The notes under the pieces were generated by a model. The model was not told the origin of the DNA. It saw only the letters and a list, made by a program, of their open reading frames with translations, and ran no database searches. Positions 52,932 to 62,216 of a stretch of 64,000 nucleotides of DNA are shown one piece after another. Origin of the DNA: Planosporangium thailandense (lineage in GTDB: Bacteria; Actinomycetota; Actinomycetes; Mycobacteriales; Micromonosporaceae). The stretch is taken from contig NZ_JAATVY010000027.1 in NCBI RefSeq assembly GCF_011947195.1, positions 1-64,000 on the forward strand, given 5' to 3'. Numbering within the stretch: position 1 is the first letter of the stretch; the number at the start of each line of letters is the position of its first letter. A program made the position numbers and the translations under genes.

Positions 52932-53897
52932 ATGCCCGCAGCTCTGGCATTTCTGTTGCGCCGTGTGGCGGTCGCCGTAGTCACCGTCTTCGTGGCCGTC
53001 AGTGCCAACTTCTTTCTCTTTCGCGCGGTTCCCGGCGATGCGGCCAGCGTCGTCAAAGTTCCCGGCATGACGGCTGAGCAGCGCCAGCAGATCCGCGCGG
53101 AGTTCGGACTCGACAAGCCGCTGCCCAACCAGTACCTCAGCTACCTGCGGCAACTGACCCACGGGAACCTCGGTATCTCGTTCGAGAACCGCAAGCCGGT
53201 GGCGGCGAACCTGGCCGAGGCCGTCGTGAACACCATGCCAATGGTTGTCGTGGGGACGCTGATCGCATTGGTCATAGGATTCGCGACGGGTCTATTTGGC
53301 GCGTGGCGGCGGGGAACCGCTGTCGACGCGGCTGGTCTCGGCACCGCATTGGCGTTCTATGCGATGCCGGCCCAGTGGCTGGCGCTGATGCTGATCCTTC
53401 TGACCAATGGTCTATTCCCCTCCGGGGGCATGAGCGACGTCTTCCTGGTCGACGCCGACTTCTGGACGATGATGCGCGACCGCATCGCGCACCTCCTGCT
53501 TCCCGCGTTGACCTTCGGCCTCGCCTCGTACGGCCAGTACGCGGTCATCATTCGATCATCGATGCTTGAGACGCTCGGTGAGGACTACGTCCTCACGGCC
53601 CGCGCGAAGGGATTCAGCAACTGGGCAGTCGTGCGTCGGCACGCCTTGCGTAACGCCATGCTGCCGATCACGACGCTCATCGCGCTGTCCCTGGGCACGC
53701 TGATGGCAGGGGCGATCCTGATCGAGACGGTGTTCTCCTGGCCAGGAGTCGGCCTGGCGATCTACGGAGCGGTACGGGCCCGCGACTATCCGATGCTGCA
53801 GGGAGCCTTCCTGCTGCTGACCTGTTCCGTCATCTTGTGCAACCTGCTCGCAGACACGCTCTATCTACGCCTCGACCCAAGGATTCGCACCGCATGA
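52932..53897 (+). CDS. Oligopeptide ABC transporter permease, DppB-like
   Basis: A 321-residue permease with about six membrane helices: a first helix at the N-terminus, a large external loop (about residues 32-95, GLDKPLPNQYLSYL) and the EAA-type loop DYVLTARAKGFSNWAVVRRH. It pairs with the DppC-like protein. AAGGAG precedes two adjacent ATG codons (52929 and 52932); the second has the better spacing. Its stop overlaps the next start as ATGA. Confidence 0.92.
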   Translation: MPAALAFLLRRVAVAVVTVFVAVSANFFLFRAVPGDAASVVKVPGMTAEQRQQIRAEFGLDKPLPNQYLSYLRQLTHGNLGISFENRKPVAANLAEAVVNTMPMVVVGTLIALVIGFATGLFGAWRRGTAVDAAGLGTALAFYAMPAQWLALMLILLTNGLFPSGGMSDVFLVDADFWTMMRDRIAHLLLPALTFGLASYGQYAVIIRSSMLETLGEDYVLTARAKGFSNWAVVRRHALRNAMLPITTLIALSLGTLMAGAILIETVFSWPGVGLAIYGAVRARDYPMLQGAFLLLTCSVILCNLLADTLYLRLDPRIRTA

Positions 53898-54838
53898 GCG
53901 CTACTACAACCCTTGCGTCCGTGGCAGCGCCAACGAGCCAGCCCACCCGGCCACGCCGGCTCCTCGCGAGCGTGCGCCGTCGCCCGGCCGCTGTCGCCGG
54001 AGCGACGATCCTGGCGACCTTTGTGATCCTCGCCCTGGTCGGTCCGTTACTGACGCCCTACGGAGTACACCAGCGGGTGGGCGAGGTGTACGCGCACCCG
54101 TCCGCGGCTCACCCGCTGGGTCTGGACGACGCCGGGGTCGACATGCTCACCCTGCTGATCGCCGGGACCCGCGTGTCGTTGTTCGTCGGCTTCGCCGCAT
54201 CCGTGGTGAGTGTGATCGTCGGTGGAAGCATCGGGGTGCTCGCGGGCTACGCGGGCGGCTGGGTCGACGGCGCACTGATGCGCCTGACGGACTACATGAT
54301 CGTCGTTCCCGCCCTGCCGCTCATGATCGTCGTCGCGACGGTGTGGGGACCCAGCGTCGTGCACATGGTGCTGGTCATCGGACTGTTGATGTGGACGTCC
54401 ACCGCGCGGCTGCTACGCGCCCAGGTGCTGAGCCTCCGGGAGCGCGCGTCCGTCCGACGTGCGAGGGCGATCGGCTGCGGTCACTGGCGAATTGCCTTCC
54501 GGCACATCGTTCCCGAGGTCTATGGACTGCTGGGAGCGACAACGGTGCTAACCGTATCCGTGGCGATCTTCTACGAGGCGGCGCTGTCCTTCCTGGGACT
54601 CGGTGATCCGGGCACCGTCTCCTGGGGTCGGCTCATCGAGATGGCGTTTGAGCGTACGGCGATCAGCAGCGGCGCCTGGTGGGCGATCGTGCCTCCCGGC
54701 GTCTGCGTGGCGCTTGTGGTGCTCGGCAGCAGCCTGCTGGGAAACGCCCTGCAGGACGCCGCCAATCCCAGAGCTGCCATCGCCCACGTATCACCCCGTA
54801 CGTTCCGCGTGCGCGCCGAGCGGGGGGACCGGCGATGA
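53894..54838 (+). CDS. Oligopeptide ABC transporter permease, DppC-like
   Basis: A 314-residue second permease. It has a cytoplasmic N-terminal tail, the DppC-type HPLGLDDAGVDMLTLLI motif after helix one, and the EAA loop ERASVRRARAIGCGHWRIAF. About six helices are predicted. Overlaps of ATGA at both ends tie its translation to the flanking genes. Confidence 0.92.
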   Translation: MSATTTLASVAAPTSQPTRPRRLLASVRRRPAAVAGATILATFVILALVGPLLTPYGVHQRVGEVYAHPSAAHPLGLDDAGVDMLTLLIAGTRVSLFVGFAASVVSVIVGGSIGVLAGYAGGWVDGALMRLTDYMIVVPALPLMIVVATVWGPSVVHMVLVIGLLMWTSTARLLRAQVLSLRERASVRRARAIGCGHWRIAFRHIVPEVYGLLGATTVLTVSVAIFYEAALSFLGLGDPGTVSWGRLIEMAFERTAISSGAWWAIVPPGVCVALVVLGSSLLGNALQDAANPRAAIAHVSPRTFRVRAERGDRR

Positions 54839-55812
54839 CGTCTGCACCCCAACCCCTGGTCGACGCGCGTGACGTCAATGTCTGGTTCGACCTCCCGGAC
54901 GGACGCGAGCTGCACGCCGTGCGCGGTGCGGATGTGAGGGTCAACTCGCGCGAGAAGCTCGGCATCGTTGGCGAATCCGGATGTGGCAAATCGACCCTTT
55001 TGATGGCGCTCATGGGATTGCTCCCCGCGACGGCAAGCGTCTCCGGACGAATCGAGGTGATGGGCGCGGACCTGCTTGCTGGGGGCGAACGGGCCTTCCG
55101 CGCCCACCGATGGAAAGACCTGGCGATCGTGTTCCAAGGCGCCATGAACGCCTTGAATCCGGTGATCCGAGTGCAGCGGCAGATTGTCGAGGCGCTCGAG
55201 TTGCATGAGGTCGCCTCGGGAATGGCAGCCGTGCACCGGGCAAGCGACCTGGTTCGCCTGGTCGGGCTGCCGGAAGGTGTTCTGCGCAAGTTCAACCACG
55301 AACTCTCCGGGGGCATGCGCCAGCGCGTCTCCTTGGCAATGGCCCTGGCGTGCGATCCGCGCGTGCTGCTGGCAGACGAACCCACGACCGCGTTGGACAT
55401 GATGGTGGCAGCGCAGGTGCTTGCCCTGATCGACCGGCTCACCCGCGAGCTGGACCTCGCTTTGGTACTCGTCACCCACGATCTGCCGTTGGTCACGCGC
55501 ACGTGCGACCGCATCCAGGTCATGTACGCCGGGACGGTCGTTGAGTCCGGGACGCCCGCGGACATCTACCACCAGCCCCAACACCCCTACACGCGACTGC
55601 TGTTCGCAGCGACCGCGGACGTGCACTCCGACGGGCCGGATCCGGTGACCATTCTCGGGGCGCCTCCCCGGCTGGACCAGGTCGTTCCAGGCTGCGCGTT
55701 CGAACCTCGCTGTCCGCACAGCCAAGCCCGATGCGCGACTGATGTCCCGCAACCGCAGTCGGCCGGCAAGGGGCGCTCGTGGGCTTGTCACTACCCCGGG
55801 GAGAGCACATGA
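54835..55812 (+). CDS. Oligopeptide ABC transporter ATPase, DppD-like
   Basis: A 325-residue ATPase: Walker A GESGCGKST, signature LSGGMRQRV, Walker B VLLADEPTTALD, switch VTHDL. A C-terminal oligopeptide-transporter extension has four Cys (PGCAFEPRCPHSQARC and WACHY) expected to bind an iron-sulphur cluster or zinc. It is coupled to the DppC- and DppF-like genes by ATGA overlaps. Confidence 0.93.
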   Translation: MTSAPQPLVDARDVNVWFDLPDGRELHAVRGADVRVNSREKLGIVGESGCGKSTLLMALMGLLPATASVSGRIEVMGADLLAGGERAFRAHRWKDLAIVFQGAMNALNPVIRVQRQIVEALELHEVASGMAAVHRASDLVRLVGLPEGVLRKFNHELSGGMRQRVSLAMALACDPRVLLADEPTTALDMMVAAQVLALIDRLTRELDLALVLVTHDLPLVTRTCDRIQVMYAGTVVESGTPADIYHQPQHPYTRLLFAATADVHSDGPDPVTILGAPPRLDQVVPGCAFEPRCPHSQARCATDVPQPQSAGKGRSWACHYPGEST

Positions 55813-56810
55813 CCGACGACCAGCGTGAGCTCCTTCGCATCGAAAACGTCGTCACGGCCTACGGTCGTGGGGCTGGCGTACGTGCGGTCGACGACGTGTC
55901 CTTGACCCTGCGGAAGGGTGAGCTTCTCGCCGTCATCGGTGAGTCCGGGAGCGGAAAGTCCACGCTGGCGTTGACCGCCCTGCGCCTCTTGGAGCCCCGG
56001 TCCGGGCGGGTGTTCTTCGGTGGCGAGGACATCACGCACGCGACCCAACGTGCGCTGAAGCCGACGCGACGCCGGATGCAGGTGGTCTTCCAGGACCCCT
56101 ACGAGTCCCTGGATCGCCGCTTCCGGGTCCGGCAGATCATCGAGGAGCCACTGCTCGTACACGGACTCGGCGCCAACCGTGCCGAGCGGTTGGAACGGGT
56201 GCACGCGGCCCTGGAGCGGACCGGGTTGTCGCCGGCGCCGCTATTCGCCAATCGGTTTCCGCACCAGCTCTCGGGGGGCCAACGTCAGCGGGTCGCCATC
56301 GCGGCGAGCCTGGTGCTCGAACCCGAGCTGCTGATCGCGGATGAACCCGTCTCGATGCTCGACGTGTCGGCCCGGGCAGGGGTCTTGTCGCTGCTCGACG
56401 GATTGCGGCGGGACGGTGACATGGCTGTCTTGATGATTACCCACGACCTGGCCGTGGCAGCGCACTACGCCGACCGTATCGCGGTGATGTACCTCGGGCG
56501 GGTGGTCGAAGAGGGCCCGGCGCACAAGGTCGTGCGCTCGCCCGTCCATCCCTATACGCGCGCCCTGCTGTCCGTGGTTCCCCCGAAGGATCCGCTCGCG
56601 CCGTTCCACCCGCAGCTGCTCGAAGGCGAGATACCACCGCTGACCGCTGTGCCGGCGGGTTGCAGATTCGCTTCGCGCTGCCCGGACGTCGCGCCCGTCT
56701 GCGCGACGGTCGACCCGCCGCTGATGGACATCGGCGGGAGGCACTCCGTGGCTTGCACCCGCGCGACACGTCAAGCCGCCACGCCGGCCCACCAAGGAGC
56801 AGCAGAATGA
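55809..56810 (+). CDS. Oligopeptide ABC transporter ATPase, DppF-like
   Basis: A 333-residue second ATPase: Walker A GESGSGKST, signature LSGGQRQRV, Walker B LLIADEPVSMLD and switch ITHDL. The family-specific C-terminal Cys pattern is GCRFASRCPDVAPVC and VACTR. It completes the DppABCDF-type importer. The stop overlaps the start of the M20 amidohydrolase gene, which makes the enzyme part of the same translation unit. Confidence 0.93.
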   Translation: MTDDQRELLRIENVVTAYGRGAGVRAVDDVSLTLRKGELLAVIGESGSGKSTLALTALRLLEPRSGRVFFGGEDITHATQRALKPTRRRMQVVFQDPYESLDRRFRVRQIIEEPLLVHGLGANRAERLERVHAALERTGLSPAPLFANRFPHQLSGGQRQRVAIAASLVLEPELLIADEPVSMLDVSARAGVLSLLDGLRRDGDMAVLMITHDLAVAAHYADRIAVMYLGRVVEEGPAHKVVRSPVHPYTRALLSVVPPKDPLAPFHPQLLEGEIPPLTAVPAGCRFASRCPDVAPVCATVDPPLMDIGGRHSVACTRATRQAATPAHQGAAE

Positions 56811-58138
56811 CAGCCACACCCCGCAGCATGCCGCGTCCGTACGAGGCGTTCCTGCCGACGCTACTCAACGAGGCATCCGAGCAGGCGCGCCGGGCGGAGG
56901 CGGTGGTCTCACCGCACCCGGGCGCACCGCAGGACCTGACCGATCGGATCGAGCGGTACGTGGGCGACCTGGGCGCAGACATCGTGGGCCTGTCGCACCA
57001 GGTCTTCGACCATCCCGAACTGTGTTTCGAAGAGCACGAGGCCGCCGCGGCCGTCGCCCGCCTCGTTCGCTCGCACGGCCTCGCCATCGAGGTCGGATCG
57101 TTCGGCCTGCCGACTTCATTCCGCGCCCGCGTCGGCAACGGCCGGCCGGCGGTGGCCATCCTGGCCGAGTACGACGCGCTGCCTGACATCGGGCACGGCT
57201 GCGGCCACAACGTCATCTGCGCGAGTGCGGTGGGGGCGTTTCTCGCCCTGGCTCGGGTGGCGAGCGAGCTGCCGGGCAGCGTCGAGCTGATCGGCACTCC
57301 CGCAGAGGAGGGCGGATCGGGCAAGGTACTCATAGCGCGGGCCGGCGGATTCGACGGAATCGACGCCGCGATGATGATCCATCCCGGTGTCTATGACGTC
57401 GGTACCTACCCGCCGCAGGGGATGCGCACCGTCAACGTGGTGTACCAGGGCCTGGAGGCGCACGCGGCGGCCATGCCGTTCATGGGGCGTAACGCCTTGG
57501 ACGCCGTGGTGGCCGCGTACTCGGGCATCTCGCAGCTTCGGCAGCACATGCTCCCCAGCGACCGGATCCACGGCGTCATCCTGGAGGGGGGACGCCGGCC
57601 CAACATCGTGCCAGGTAGGACCGCGGCCTCCTTCTACGTCCGTTCCCGTCGTACCGAGACCATGCGCGAACTGTCCAGCCGGGTCCAGCAGATCTTCGAG
57701 GCCGCGGCGCACATGACCGGCACGAGTGTCGACGTGGAATGGGACCCGTACCCGGAGGAACAGCCGGTCCGCACGAACCGCGTCCTGATGGAGCGCTATG
57801 CCGTGAACATGGCGCGGCGCGGACGCGCCGTACTGGGCCAGCAGGCGTTGGAGGTTCCCCTCAACGGGAGCACCGACTTCGGCAACGTCAGCCACCTGGT
57901 ACCCGGCATCCACCCGGTCGTCGCGATGGCGACCCCGGGGGTCGCCTGCCACTCACGCGAGTTCGCCGCTGAGGCACGCGGTCCGAGGGGCGATCGGGCG
58001 GCTCTGGACGGGGCCTTCGCGCTCGCGTCCACGGCGGCGGACTTTCTCCACGATGCCGCCATGCGTGCCGCGGCGATGGCGGAGTTTACAGCGGCGGGCG
58101 AGTGCGTTCCCGTACAGACTTCGGAGGGCAAGGAATGA
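56807..58138 (+). CDS. M20 family amidohydrolase/peptidase (AbgB-like)
   Basis: A 443-residue M20D-type amidohydrolase. It has the metal-binding DIGHGCGHNV (about residues 126-135), catalytic GTPAEEGGSGK, a dimerisation lid with GLEAHAAAMPFMGRNALDAV and the final ligand His in GVACHSREFA. Relatives cleave p-aminobenzoyl-glutamate, N-acyl amino acids or dipeptides. AAGGAG precedes ATG 56807, which overlaps the DppF-like stop. Cytoplasmic processing of the transported compound is the natural reading. The next gene overlaps as ATGA. Confidence 0.9.
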   Translation: MTATPRSMPRPYEAFLPTLLNEASEQARRAEAVVSPHPGAPQDLTDRIERYVGDLGADIVGLSHQVFDHPELCFEEHEAAAAVARLVRSHGLAIEVGSFGLPTSFRARVGNGRPAVAILAEYDALPDIGHGCGHNVICASAVGAFLALARVASELPGSVELIGTPAEEGGSGKVLIARAGGFDGIDAAMMIHPGVYDVGTYPPQGMRTVNVVYQGLEAHAAAMPFMGRNALDAVVAAYSGISQLRQHMLPSDRIHGVILEGGRRPNIVPGRTAASFYVRSRRTETMRELSSRVQQIFEAAAHMTGTSVDVEWDPYPEEQPVRTNRVLMERYAVNMARRGRAVLGQQALEVPLNGSTDFGNVSHLVPGIHPVVAMATPGVACHSREFAAEARGPRGDRAALDGAFALASTAADFLHDAAMRAAAMAEFTAAGECVPVQTSEGKE

Positions 58139-59382
58139 GCGACTATCAACTCAGATGCGTGGAGTGCGCGGCCGTGTATCCGGCCGACTTCACCGGCGAT
58201 GTGTGCACCGAGCACCCGGGTCTCGAGGGCATCCTGTCGGTGGAGTACGACTGGGGGGCCGCCGGGCCCGCTCCGCAGGCGCCGCTGAGCGGCCCGGTGG
58301 ACACCCTGCGCCGCTACGCGGACCTGCTTCCGTTGTCACCTGGGGCACTCGACGAACTGCCCAAGGGCTGGCTCTCTCCCACCCCGCTCATCGACGCTCC
58401 TGCGATGGCAAAGGCCCTTGGCGTCGGATCACTGCGCATCAAGGACGAGGGGCGCAACCCTACCGGATCATTGAAGGACCGTAGCTCGACGCTGGCGGCA
58501 CTGCACGCCATGAGCTCCGGGCAACGAGACCTGGCCTGCGCATCGACGGGCAACGCCGCCTCGAGCCTCGCGGGTATCTGCGCCAACCTCGGGCTGACCG
58601 CGCACATCTTCGTGCCGGATGGCACCCCGACTGCCAAGCTCGACCAGTTGCGTATGTTCGGTGCCGACGTGCTGATCGTGCGTGGCAGCTACGACGACGC
58701 CTACTACCTGTGCCGCGACGCGGCCAAGGAGTTCGGCTGGTATGACCGCAACTGCGCGACAAACCCATACCTTGTCGAGGGCAAGAAGACGTGCGGGCTG
58801 GAGCTGGCCGAGCAGATGGCTGCCGAACCGGCGGACTGGGTGAGTGTCGCGGTCGGCGACGGTTGCACCGTCACCGCAGTACACAAAGGACTCACCGAGA
58901 TGGTCCGGCTGGGAGTGATTCCGAGGTTGCCGCGCATCCTGGGGATCCAGCCGGAGGGCGCCTCGCCCATCGCGCTCGCGTTCCAGGAGGACAGCGACCA
59001 GGTGCGTCCCCAGGTGGTGTCGAGCACGGCCGACAGCATCTCGGTCGGTCGCCCGCGCAATGCACTACGTGCGCTACGGGCGGTGCGCGCCTCGGGCGGA
59101 AGCCTGCAGACGGTTACCGATGAGGAGATGTTGAGCTGGCGCGAACGGTTGGCCGGGGCCTCCGGGATCTTCGCCGAAGCCGGAGCCGCGGCGGGCATCG
59201 CCGGACTGAGCAAGGCGGTTGCCGCGGGTCTCGTTGGGCCGGACGACCGCGTGGTGCACATCGCAACCGGTACGGGGCTGAAGGACGCGGGCCGGATCAA
59301 GGCGTCCCAGACTCAGTTCCGGTACGTGGACCCCACGATGGAGAGCACGCGGCAGGCCCTCGGTCGCCCCTCACCGGTCTGA
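58135..59382 (+). CDS. PLP-dependent threonine-synthase-like enzyme
   Basis: A 415-residue fold-type II PLP enzyme. An N-terminal zinc-ribbon-like segment (RCVECAAVYPADF, with a further CTEHPG) is typical of the threonine synthase branch. The PLP lysine is in RNPTGSLKDRSS (about residue 109-120), the phosphate loop in ASTGNAASSLAGI, and VAVGDGCTVTAVHKGL lies in the C-terminal half. Activity could be threonine synthase, diaminopropionate or threonine/serine elimination; in a peptide-catabolism operon an eliminase giving a 2-oxo acid is plausible. It overlaps the M20 gene. Confidence 0.85.
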   Translation: MSDYQLRCVECAAVYPADFTGDVCTEHPGLEGILSVEYDWGAAGPAPQAPLSGPVDTLRRYADLLPLSPGALDELPKGWLSPTPLIDAPAMAKALGVGSLRIKDEGRNPTGSLKDRSSTLAALHAMSSGQRDLACASTGNAASSLAGICANLGLTAHIFVPDGTPTAKLDQLRMFGADVLIVRGSYDDAYYLCRDAAKEFGWYDRNCATNPYLVEGKKTCGLELAEQMAAEPADWVSVAVGDGCTVTAVHKGLTEMVRLGVIPRLPRILGIQPEGASPIALAFQEDSDQVRPQVVSSTADSISVGRPRNALRALRAVRASGGSLQTVTDEEMLSWRERLAGASGIFAEAGAAAGIAGLSKAVAAGLVGPDDRVVHIATGTGLKDAGRIKASQTQFRYVDPTMESTRQALGRPSPV

Positions 59383-59594
59383 CAACAGCCTCTTCCGATC
59401 TCATCAGCTGAGCCGGCCCATCGGACAGCGGGCACGATGTCCCGTGCCGTTGGGCACCTACCAAGAGACCCACACCCTGGGTCATGCCCTTTCACCGCCG
59501 CGGGGTGCCCTCTCGCCTGCGGCGACTCGACAACAGCGCGCACTCGGCCGAATCGTGGCATCGATACAGCCGTAGTGAGCAGAACTGGTTCAAG

Positions 59595-62036
59595 ATGAAC
59601 ATGATTCCGGACGATATTCTGACCAAGCCGGCGACCGTCGCTTCGTCCTGGGCGACCGCGCGACTCGGGGAGCGTGACCCCGGCTCCACACCGGCGACGC
59701 CTGTGGGGCCGAATGCTGCGGCGCCAGAGCGGGTCGATCTCGAAACACTGGACGCCATCCAGCGACGTGTACTGTGGCTGTCGTCTGCAATCGTCGACGC
59801 TGCCAACCACGGCCGGCCCAACGCGTCGGGCCTCAAGGTCGGCGGACATCAGGCATCCAGTGCGTCCATGGTCAGCATCATGACTTCGCTCTGGTTCGCC
59901 GAGCTGACGGCCGCGGACCGGATCTCGGTGAAACCTCATGCGTCGCCGGTGTTGCATGCCATCAACTATCTCCTCGGTGACCTGGACGGGTCCTACCTGA
60001 CGACGTTGCGGGCCAGGGGTGGCCTTCAGAGCTACCCCAGCCGGACGAAGGACCCCGACACCGTCGACTTCTCCACGGGCAGCGTCGGCATCGGCGCGAC
60101 CGCACCACTGTGGGCGGCCATCGCCCACAGGTACGTACGGTCCCACTTCCCGCAGACCCCGGCGCCGGGCCGCTGGATCAGCCTGCTTGGAGACGCTGAA
60201 CTGGACGAAGGCGCGGTCTGGGAGGCGGTCGCAGACCCGCAGGTATCGCGCCTCGGTGAACTGCTGTGGATTGTCGACCTCAACCGGCAGTCGCTGGACA
60301 GGGTGGTCCCGGATATTCAGATCGCCCGGTTGCAGGGTATGTTCGCCGCAGCCGGCTGGGAAGTGCTCACCTGCAAATGGGGCCGACGGCTGCAGGCCCT
60401 CTTCAACGAGCCTGGTGGCGACGACCTTCGGGTACGTCTCGAGTCAATGAGCAACGAGGAGTATCAACGACTCCTACGCACGCCGGACGACCAGATTCAC
60501 TCTCGACTTCTGGCCGACAATGTCAACAGCACCGCGCTGAAGGGATTGGTTGACGGCCTCGACGGGGCCGGTCTCGCCGCTGCTGTCCGCGATCTCGGTG
60601 GCCATGACCTGCAGCAGCTGCTGAACACCTATCGCGCCGCCTCTGCCGAACGGCCCACCGTGGTCTTCGCCTACACCATCAAGGGATGGGGCCTTCCGAC
60701 CGAAGGGCACCCTAACAATCACTCTGCTCTCTTGTCTCCGAGCCAGATGCTGGAGCTGGCACGTGACCTTGGGGTCGACCCCGCGGACCCATGGGCACCG
60801 CTCCCTGTCGGCTCGGAGGAGGCCGAGCTCTGCGCCCGGACCGCCCGCCACCTTGCCCGTCCGGTCGTTGCGACGACAGCGGTACCGTCGCTGCCGACCG
60901 CGCTGGGGCGTCGTCACAAGGGTACGGTCTCGACGCAGGCTTCCCTGGGGCGTTTCCTGCTGGACCTGCGCCGCGCCGCACCGGAGGTCGCGCGGCGCGT
61001 GGTCACCTTGAGCCCCGATGTGGCCTCCTCAACGAACCTTGGTGGATGGATCAACCAGACCGGTGTGTGGTCCGTCGGCGAGCGCCATGACTGGTTCGCC
61101 GACGACAACGAGCGGTTGCTCAGGTGGGTTGAAGGCACGCAGGGTCAGCACATCGAACTTGGAATCGCCGAGACGAATCTGGTTGGGCTCGTCGCTGAAC
61201 TCGGTGCCACGTGGAGTCGGTCGGGCCAACCGTTGCTTCCTATCGCCACCCTGTACGACCCGTTCGTTTCGCGGGCGCTCGAGCCCTGGTCCTTCGGAAT
61301 CTACGCCGGTGGACAGTCCATTTTGGTCGGTACCCCGGCCGGGGTGACCCTGGCTCCCGAGGGCGGCGCGCACCAGTCGATAACCACCCCGTCCATCGGT
61401 CTGGAACAGCCCGGTTGTACGGCGTGGGAGCCCGCGTTCGCGCAGGACCTCGAATGGTGCATGCTCGCGGCACTGGGCGACATCGGTAAACCCGGTGGCA
61501 CGTCGGCGTACTTCCGGCTGTCGACCCGACCCGTGGACCAGGGCCTGGCGGAGCATCCCGACGACGAGTTGCTCCTCGAGCGGCGGCGGCGCAATGCCGT
61601 CGCCGGCGGGTACCGCATCACCCCGTACGACCCCACCGAGCATGTCACTCTGGTCGGTGTCGGCGCGATCATGCCCGAAGTACTGAGCGCCCGCAGGCGC
61701 CTGGTCGAACTCGGCGTGAATGCCGGCGTGGTGTGTTTGACGAGCCCAGACCTGATTTTCCGCGCCTTCCAACGGCGTACCCGCGGCTCGAAGACCGGAC
61801 CGGACTCGAGCATCCTTGAGACCATCTTTCCCCGGAGCAGACCAACTCCGCTGGTCACCGTTCTGGACGGACACCCCCACACACTGGCTTTCCTGGGCGC
61901 AATTCGTGGGGATGAGATCGTCTGCCTCGGGGTCACGGAGTTCGGCCAGTCCGCGGATCTGGACGATAGCTATGCACTGCACGGAATCGACGTCCGATCG
62001 ATCGTCGAGGCAGCGTTGGACCTGATCAAACGTTGA
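59595..62036 (+). CDS. Homodimeric E1/transketolase-like ThDP enzyme
   Basis: About 813 residues in the AceE/transketolase-like fold. The ThDP motif is GDAELDEGAVWEA ... LWIVDLNRQSLD (about residues 196-234). The pyrimidine domain has HIELGIAETNLVGLVAELGA with the catalytic Glu, and the C-terminal domain has HPHTLAFLGAI. It resembles the 2-oxo-acid dehydrogenase E1 of Gram-negative type, but no lipoyl E2 or E3 gene is in the window. It follows the PLP enzyme by about 210 bases and may have its own promoter. The start is uncertain: ATG 59595, ATG 59601 or ATG 59484 are possible. It may decarboxylate the 2-oxo acid made upstream in the pathway. Confidence 0.8.
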   Translation: MNMIPDDILTKPATVASSWATARLGERDPGSTPATPVGPNAAAPERVDLETLDAIQRRVLWLSSAIVDAANHGRPNASGLKVGGHQASSASMVSIMTSLWFAELTAADRISVKPHASPVLHAINYLLGDLDGSYLTTLRARGGLQSYPSRTKDPDTVDFSTGSVGIGATAPLWAAIAHRYVRSHFPQTPAPGRWISLLGDAELDEGAVWEAVADPQVSRLGELLWIVDLNRQSLDRVVPDIQIARLQGMFAAAGWEVLTCKWGRRLQALFNEPGGDDLRVRLESMSNEEYQRLLRTPDDQIHSRLLADNVNSTALKGLVDGLDGAGLAAAVRDLGGHDLQQLLNTYRAASAERPTVVFAYTIKGWGLPTEGHPNNHSALLSPSQMLELARDLGVDPADPWAPLPVGSEEAELCARTARHLARPVVATTAVPSLPTALGRRHKGTVSTQASLGRFLLDLRRAAPEVARRVVTLSPDVASSTNLGGWINQTGVWSVGERHDWFADDNERLLRWVEGTQGQHIELGIAETNLVGLVAELGATWSRSGQPLLPIATLYDPFVSRALEPWSFGIYAGGQSILVGTPAGVTLAPEGGAHQSITTPSIGLEQPGCTAWEPAFAQDLEWCMLAALGDIGKPGGTSAYFRLSTRPVDQGLAEHPDDELLLERRRRNAVAGGYRITPYDPTEHVTLVGVGAIMPEVLSARRRLVELGVNAGVVCLTSPDLIFRAFQRRTRGSKTGPDSSILETIFPRSRPTPLVTVLDGHPHTLAFLGAIRGDEIVCLGVTEFGQSADLDDSYALHGIDVRSIVEAALDLIKR

Positions 62037-62108
62037 CCCGGCCCTACTCCCGGGACAGCGCCCACCGACGACTTCACCGCAGCGGTGCTGGACCGTCTCG
62101 GGTGAGGC

Positions 62109-62130
62109 TGGCCGGGCGACCACGCCCGGC
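62109..62130. terminator. Bidirectional terminator between the E1-like gene and gabT
   Basis: GGCCGGGCG pairs perfectly with CGCCCGGCC across a four-base loop, between convergent genes. Confidence 0.65.
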
Positions 62131-62216
62131 CGGTGCGGTGACCGGGGGCCGGCAGAGCCTGCCCGACGGGAAGCCCCGGCGGCTCCGCCGGCACCCGGTC
62201 GTCGTCGGCCGCCTGC

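Noticed and set aside
59484-59594. 37-residue N-terminal extension of the E1-like protein from ATG 59484
   Set aside because: Arg-rich non-conserved-looking sequence with no ribosome site; a later start was preferred, though with low certainty.
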